From Clostridiales bacterium (GTDB lineage Bacteria; Bacillota; Clostridia; Oscillospirales; Oscillospiraceae), in NCBI GenBank assembly GCA_004557075.1, contig SFEX01000014.1, positions 1 through 60,580 of the forward strand: a stretch of 60,580 nucleotides of DNA. The letters are read 5' to 3'. Positions 58,844-60,580 of this stretch are shown here, in pieces (position 1 is the stretch's first letter; each line of letters opens with the position of its first letter). Made by a program: the position numbers and the translations under genes. Below the pieces are notes generated by a model. It did no database searches. It worked only from the letters and a program-made list of their open reading frames with translations, and was not told the DNA's origin.

Positions 58844-60274
58844 TTACAGATCGTAGTACAGCTCAAATTCGGCCGGGTGAGGCATACGCTCTATGCTCTC
58901 GGCCTCTGCGCGGTGCTTCTCGATGTGCAGCTTTATAAGCCGCTCGGGGAACACTCCGCCGCGAGTCAGGTACTCGTGGTCGCGCTCAAGCGCGTCAAGC
59001 GCTTCGCCGAGGCTTCCGGGCAGGCCGCCAAGCTTTGCCTTTTCCTCATCGGGCAGGTCAAACAGGTTGCAGTCAAACGGCCCCCAGCCCTTCGCATGGG
59101 GATCTATCTTATTTACAACGCCATCAAGCCCCGCCATGAGTATGGCCGCGAAAGCGTAGTAGGGGTTGCAGGTCGCATCCGGGTTGCGAAGCTCGAAGCG
59201 CTTTGCATTCGGGCTCTTTGCGTAGGCCGGGATACGCACGACGGCGCTGCGGTTTGCCATTGCGTAGCCTATCGTGACAGGCGCCTCGAAGCCGGGCACA
59301 AGGCGCTTATAGGAGTTTGTGGAGGGGTTCGTTATCGCGCACAGGGACGCTGCGTGCTCGAGCAGGCCGCCGATGAAGTGCATTGCAGTATCCGAAAGCT
59401 GGGCATAGCCGTCCTCGTTGTAGAACACGGGCTTGCCATCCTTCATGAGCAGCATATGCACATGCATTCCGCTTCCCGCCTCGCCTCTTACGGGCTTGGG
59501 CATAAAGGTCGCGGTTCTTCCGTCCTCAACTGCGGCGTTTTTGATAACGTACTTTGCCGCCATCGTTGCGTCGGCCATCTCGACCATCTCACCGAGCTCA
59601 ACCTCGATCTCGAGCTGGCCGCAGCCGCCGACCTCGTGGTGGTGGTACTTGACCTTGACGCCCCAGTCCTCGAGCATGAGGCACATTCTGCTGCGCAGGT
59701 CGTTTGTCACGTCCATGGGCAGGCTGGTGTGGTAACCGGCGTGGTGCCGCACCTGGTAGCCGAGGTTGTTATCCTCAGATGCGCCGTTCCACTCGGCCTG
59801 TATAGCGTCAACGCTGTAGCCCGCGCTCTCGGGGCGGTTTTCAAACGCCACATCGTCAAACACATAAAACTCATACTCCGGGCCGACGATCATCGTGTCC
59901 GCGACACCCAGCTCGCGCATATAAGCCGTTGCGCGCTTGGCAACATTGCGGGGGTACTGATCGAAGGGGCGGTTTTCGGGATGATCTATGACCATAACGT
60001 CGCCTATCATGGACAGGGTCGGTATCTCGGCAAAGTTGTCAATGGTGGCCGAATCGAGATCCGGCACGAACACCATATCGCTGCTCTCAACGGGAGCATA
60101 GCCGTAGTTCGAGCCGTCGAAGCCTATTCCGTAGGTCATCGTGTCCTCGCTGAGACGCCCGACTGGAATGCTCAGATGACGCCAGCGGCCGTCAATATCC
60201 GTCATCTTGAAATCAACTATTTTTATATCATTTTCCTTGCACATTGCAAGCACGTCCTGAAGAGTTCTTGCCAT
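58844..60274 (-). CDS. glnA: Glutamine synthetase, type I
   Basis: The 476-residue enzyme joins ammonia to glutamate with ATP. Family signatures are GIGFDGSNYGYAPVESSDMV, the metal-binding GPEYEFYVFD, HHHEVGGCGQLEIEVELG, GEAGSGMHVHM and the glutamate-binding NPSTNSYKRLVPGFEAP, then RNPDATCNPY. The length fits the type I subunit, and no adenylylation-type insert is obvious. A promoter lies about 40 nt upstream on the minus strand. Confidence 0.95.
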   Translation of the reverse strand: MARTLQDVLAMCKENDIKIVDFKMTDIDGRWRHLSIPVGRLSEDTMTYGIGFDGSNYGYAPVESSDMVFVPDLDSATIDNFAEIPTLSMIGDVMVIDHPENRPFDQYPRNVAKRATAYMRELGVADTMIVGPEYEFYVFDDVAFENRPESAGYSVDAIQAEWNGASEDNNLGYQVRHHAGYHTSLPMDVTNDLRSRMCLMLEDWGVKVKYHHHEVGGCGQLEIEVELGEMVEMADATMAAKYVIKNAAVEDGRTATFMPKPVRGEAGSGMHVHMLLMKDGKPVFYNEDGYAQLSDTAMHFIGGLLEHAASLCAITNPSTNSYKRLVPGFEAPVTIGYAMANRSAVVRIPAYAKSPNAKRFELRNPDATCNPYYAFAAILMAGLDGVVNKIDPHAKGWGPFDCNLFDLPDEEKAKLGGLPGSLGEALDALERDHEYLTRGGVFPERLIKLHIEKHRAEAESIERMPHPAEFELYYDL

Positions 60275-60312
60275 CTTTATCCTCCAAAATTAAAGTTTGA
60301 GAATCTGATAAA

Positions 60313-60341
60313 ATTTTATAATCACACATGCGCATTGTCAA
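60313..60341 (-). promoter_or_regulatory. glnA promoter
   Basis: On the minus strand TTGACA (60336-60341), 17 nt, TAAAAT (60313-60318). The remaining bases to the window end hold no gene. Confidence 0.75.
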
Positions 60342-60420
60342 GGTTTGATAAAAAATAAACCCGTTACTTGGGCACAATTCACCAAATTGACAGCTTTGCC
60401 CTGAAATTAGTAAATTTTTC

Positions 60421-60450
60421 TTGTGTCAGTTATTGTCTGTATGCTATACT
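60421..60450 (+). promoter_or_regulatory. Promoter-like sequence directed out of the window
   Basis: TTGTGT (60421-60426), 18 nt, TATACT (60445-60450). An AGGAGG sequence occurs near 60555, so a gene may start just beyond the window. Confidence 0.45.
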
Positions 60451-60580
60451 AAAATTGTAAAGAATTGCACAAAGATTCTAAAAGTCCAATGGTATGAAGT
60501 CAAGTAGGTGATGCAAGAAAAACTTAAAGGGAAATCAAGCAAAAGCACCATATAGGAGGCAAAAAGGCAACAGCAATCTA

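Noticed and set aside
58814..60358. 514-codon plus-strand frame opposite glnA.
   Set aside because: Antisense shadow of glutamine synthetase created by GC-rich codon bias.

Overview
The window is about 60.6 kb of a Firmicutes chromosome. It is probably a gut clostridium of the Oscillospirales type, inferred from moderately high GC, Gram-positive ribosome binding sites and promoters, phage gene families familiar from that group, and no lineage-specific marker. Host DNA is found at 1-1765 and from 56957 to the end. Between them lies a complete-looking temperate podovirus prophage of about 55 kb. It is bounded by a 47-bp direct repeat (1766-1812 and 56910-56956) that is the 3' part of a tRNA-Lys gene. 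The tRNA is intact on the right (attR); only its 3' fragment remains on the left (attL).

Host left flank: the start of a secreted protein, an XRE regulator, a TauE/SafE permease, a block of short hairpins and the stranded tRNA-Lys terminator. Host right flank: a five-gene tRNA cluster (Gly, Arg, His, Gln, Lys, read leftward), a small hypothetical gene, a DUF134-NifX fusion protein and type I glutamine synthetase.

Prophage late module (minus strand, about 32.2 kb down to 2.0 kb): terS, terL, an HNH endonuclease and two tRNA genes, a small membrane protein, portal, scaffold, major capsid gene, head-tail adaptor, stabilisation/tail protein, tail fibre-like proteins, endolysin, XhlA-like protein, holin-like protein, a repeat-rich virion protein and a 3668-residue polyvalent ejection-type protein. 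No tape-measure gene is present and the connector genes are podovirus-like. The major capsid gene is the most striking item. It is split into three exons of 722, 36 and 367 nt by two homologous group I introns. The upstream intron carries a GIY-YIG homing endonuclease in its P8 loop. Splicing at the predicted sites restores one 374-codon frame.

An accessory operon on the plus strand (33.2-36.0 kb) pairs an amidoligase with a class II glutamine amidotransferase. It is controlled from a divergent operator region shared with an XRE repressor. The early module (minus strand, 53.7 down to 36.1 kb) holds Cro-like, HTH and pentapeptide genes, DUF2800 nuclease, DUF2815 single-strand binding protein, family A DNA polymerase, SNF2 helicase, HAD and MazG-like enzymes, an AAA+ ATPase, a primase/VapE helicase and a VRR-NUC nuclease. 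Next to the VapE gene is a 380-bp array of GTGACAGTG-type repeats that looks like a replication or partition site.

The lysogeny region (53.7-56.8 kb) has a divergent switch with two consensus promoters, a CI-like repressor, a PBECR-type nuclease, a promoter-to-terminator transcription unit for an unidentified structured RNA of about 140 nt, and the tyrosine integrase. The nuclease and the RNA are bracketed by an exact 49-bp direct repeat of the repressor gene's 3' end.
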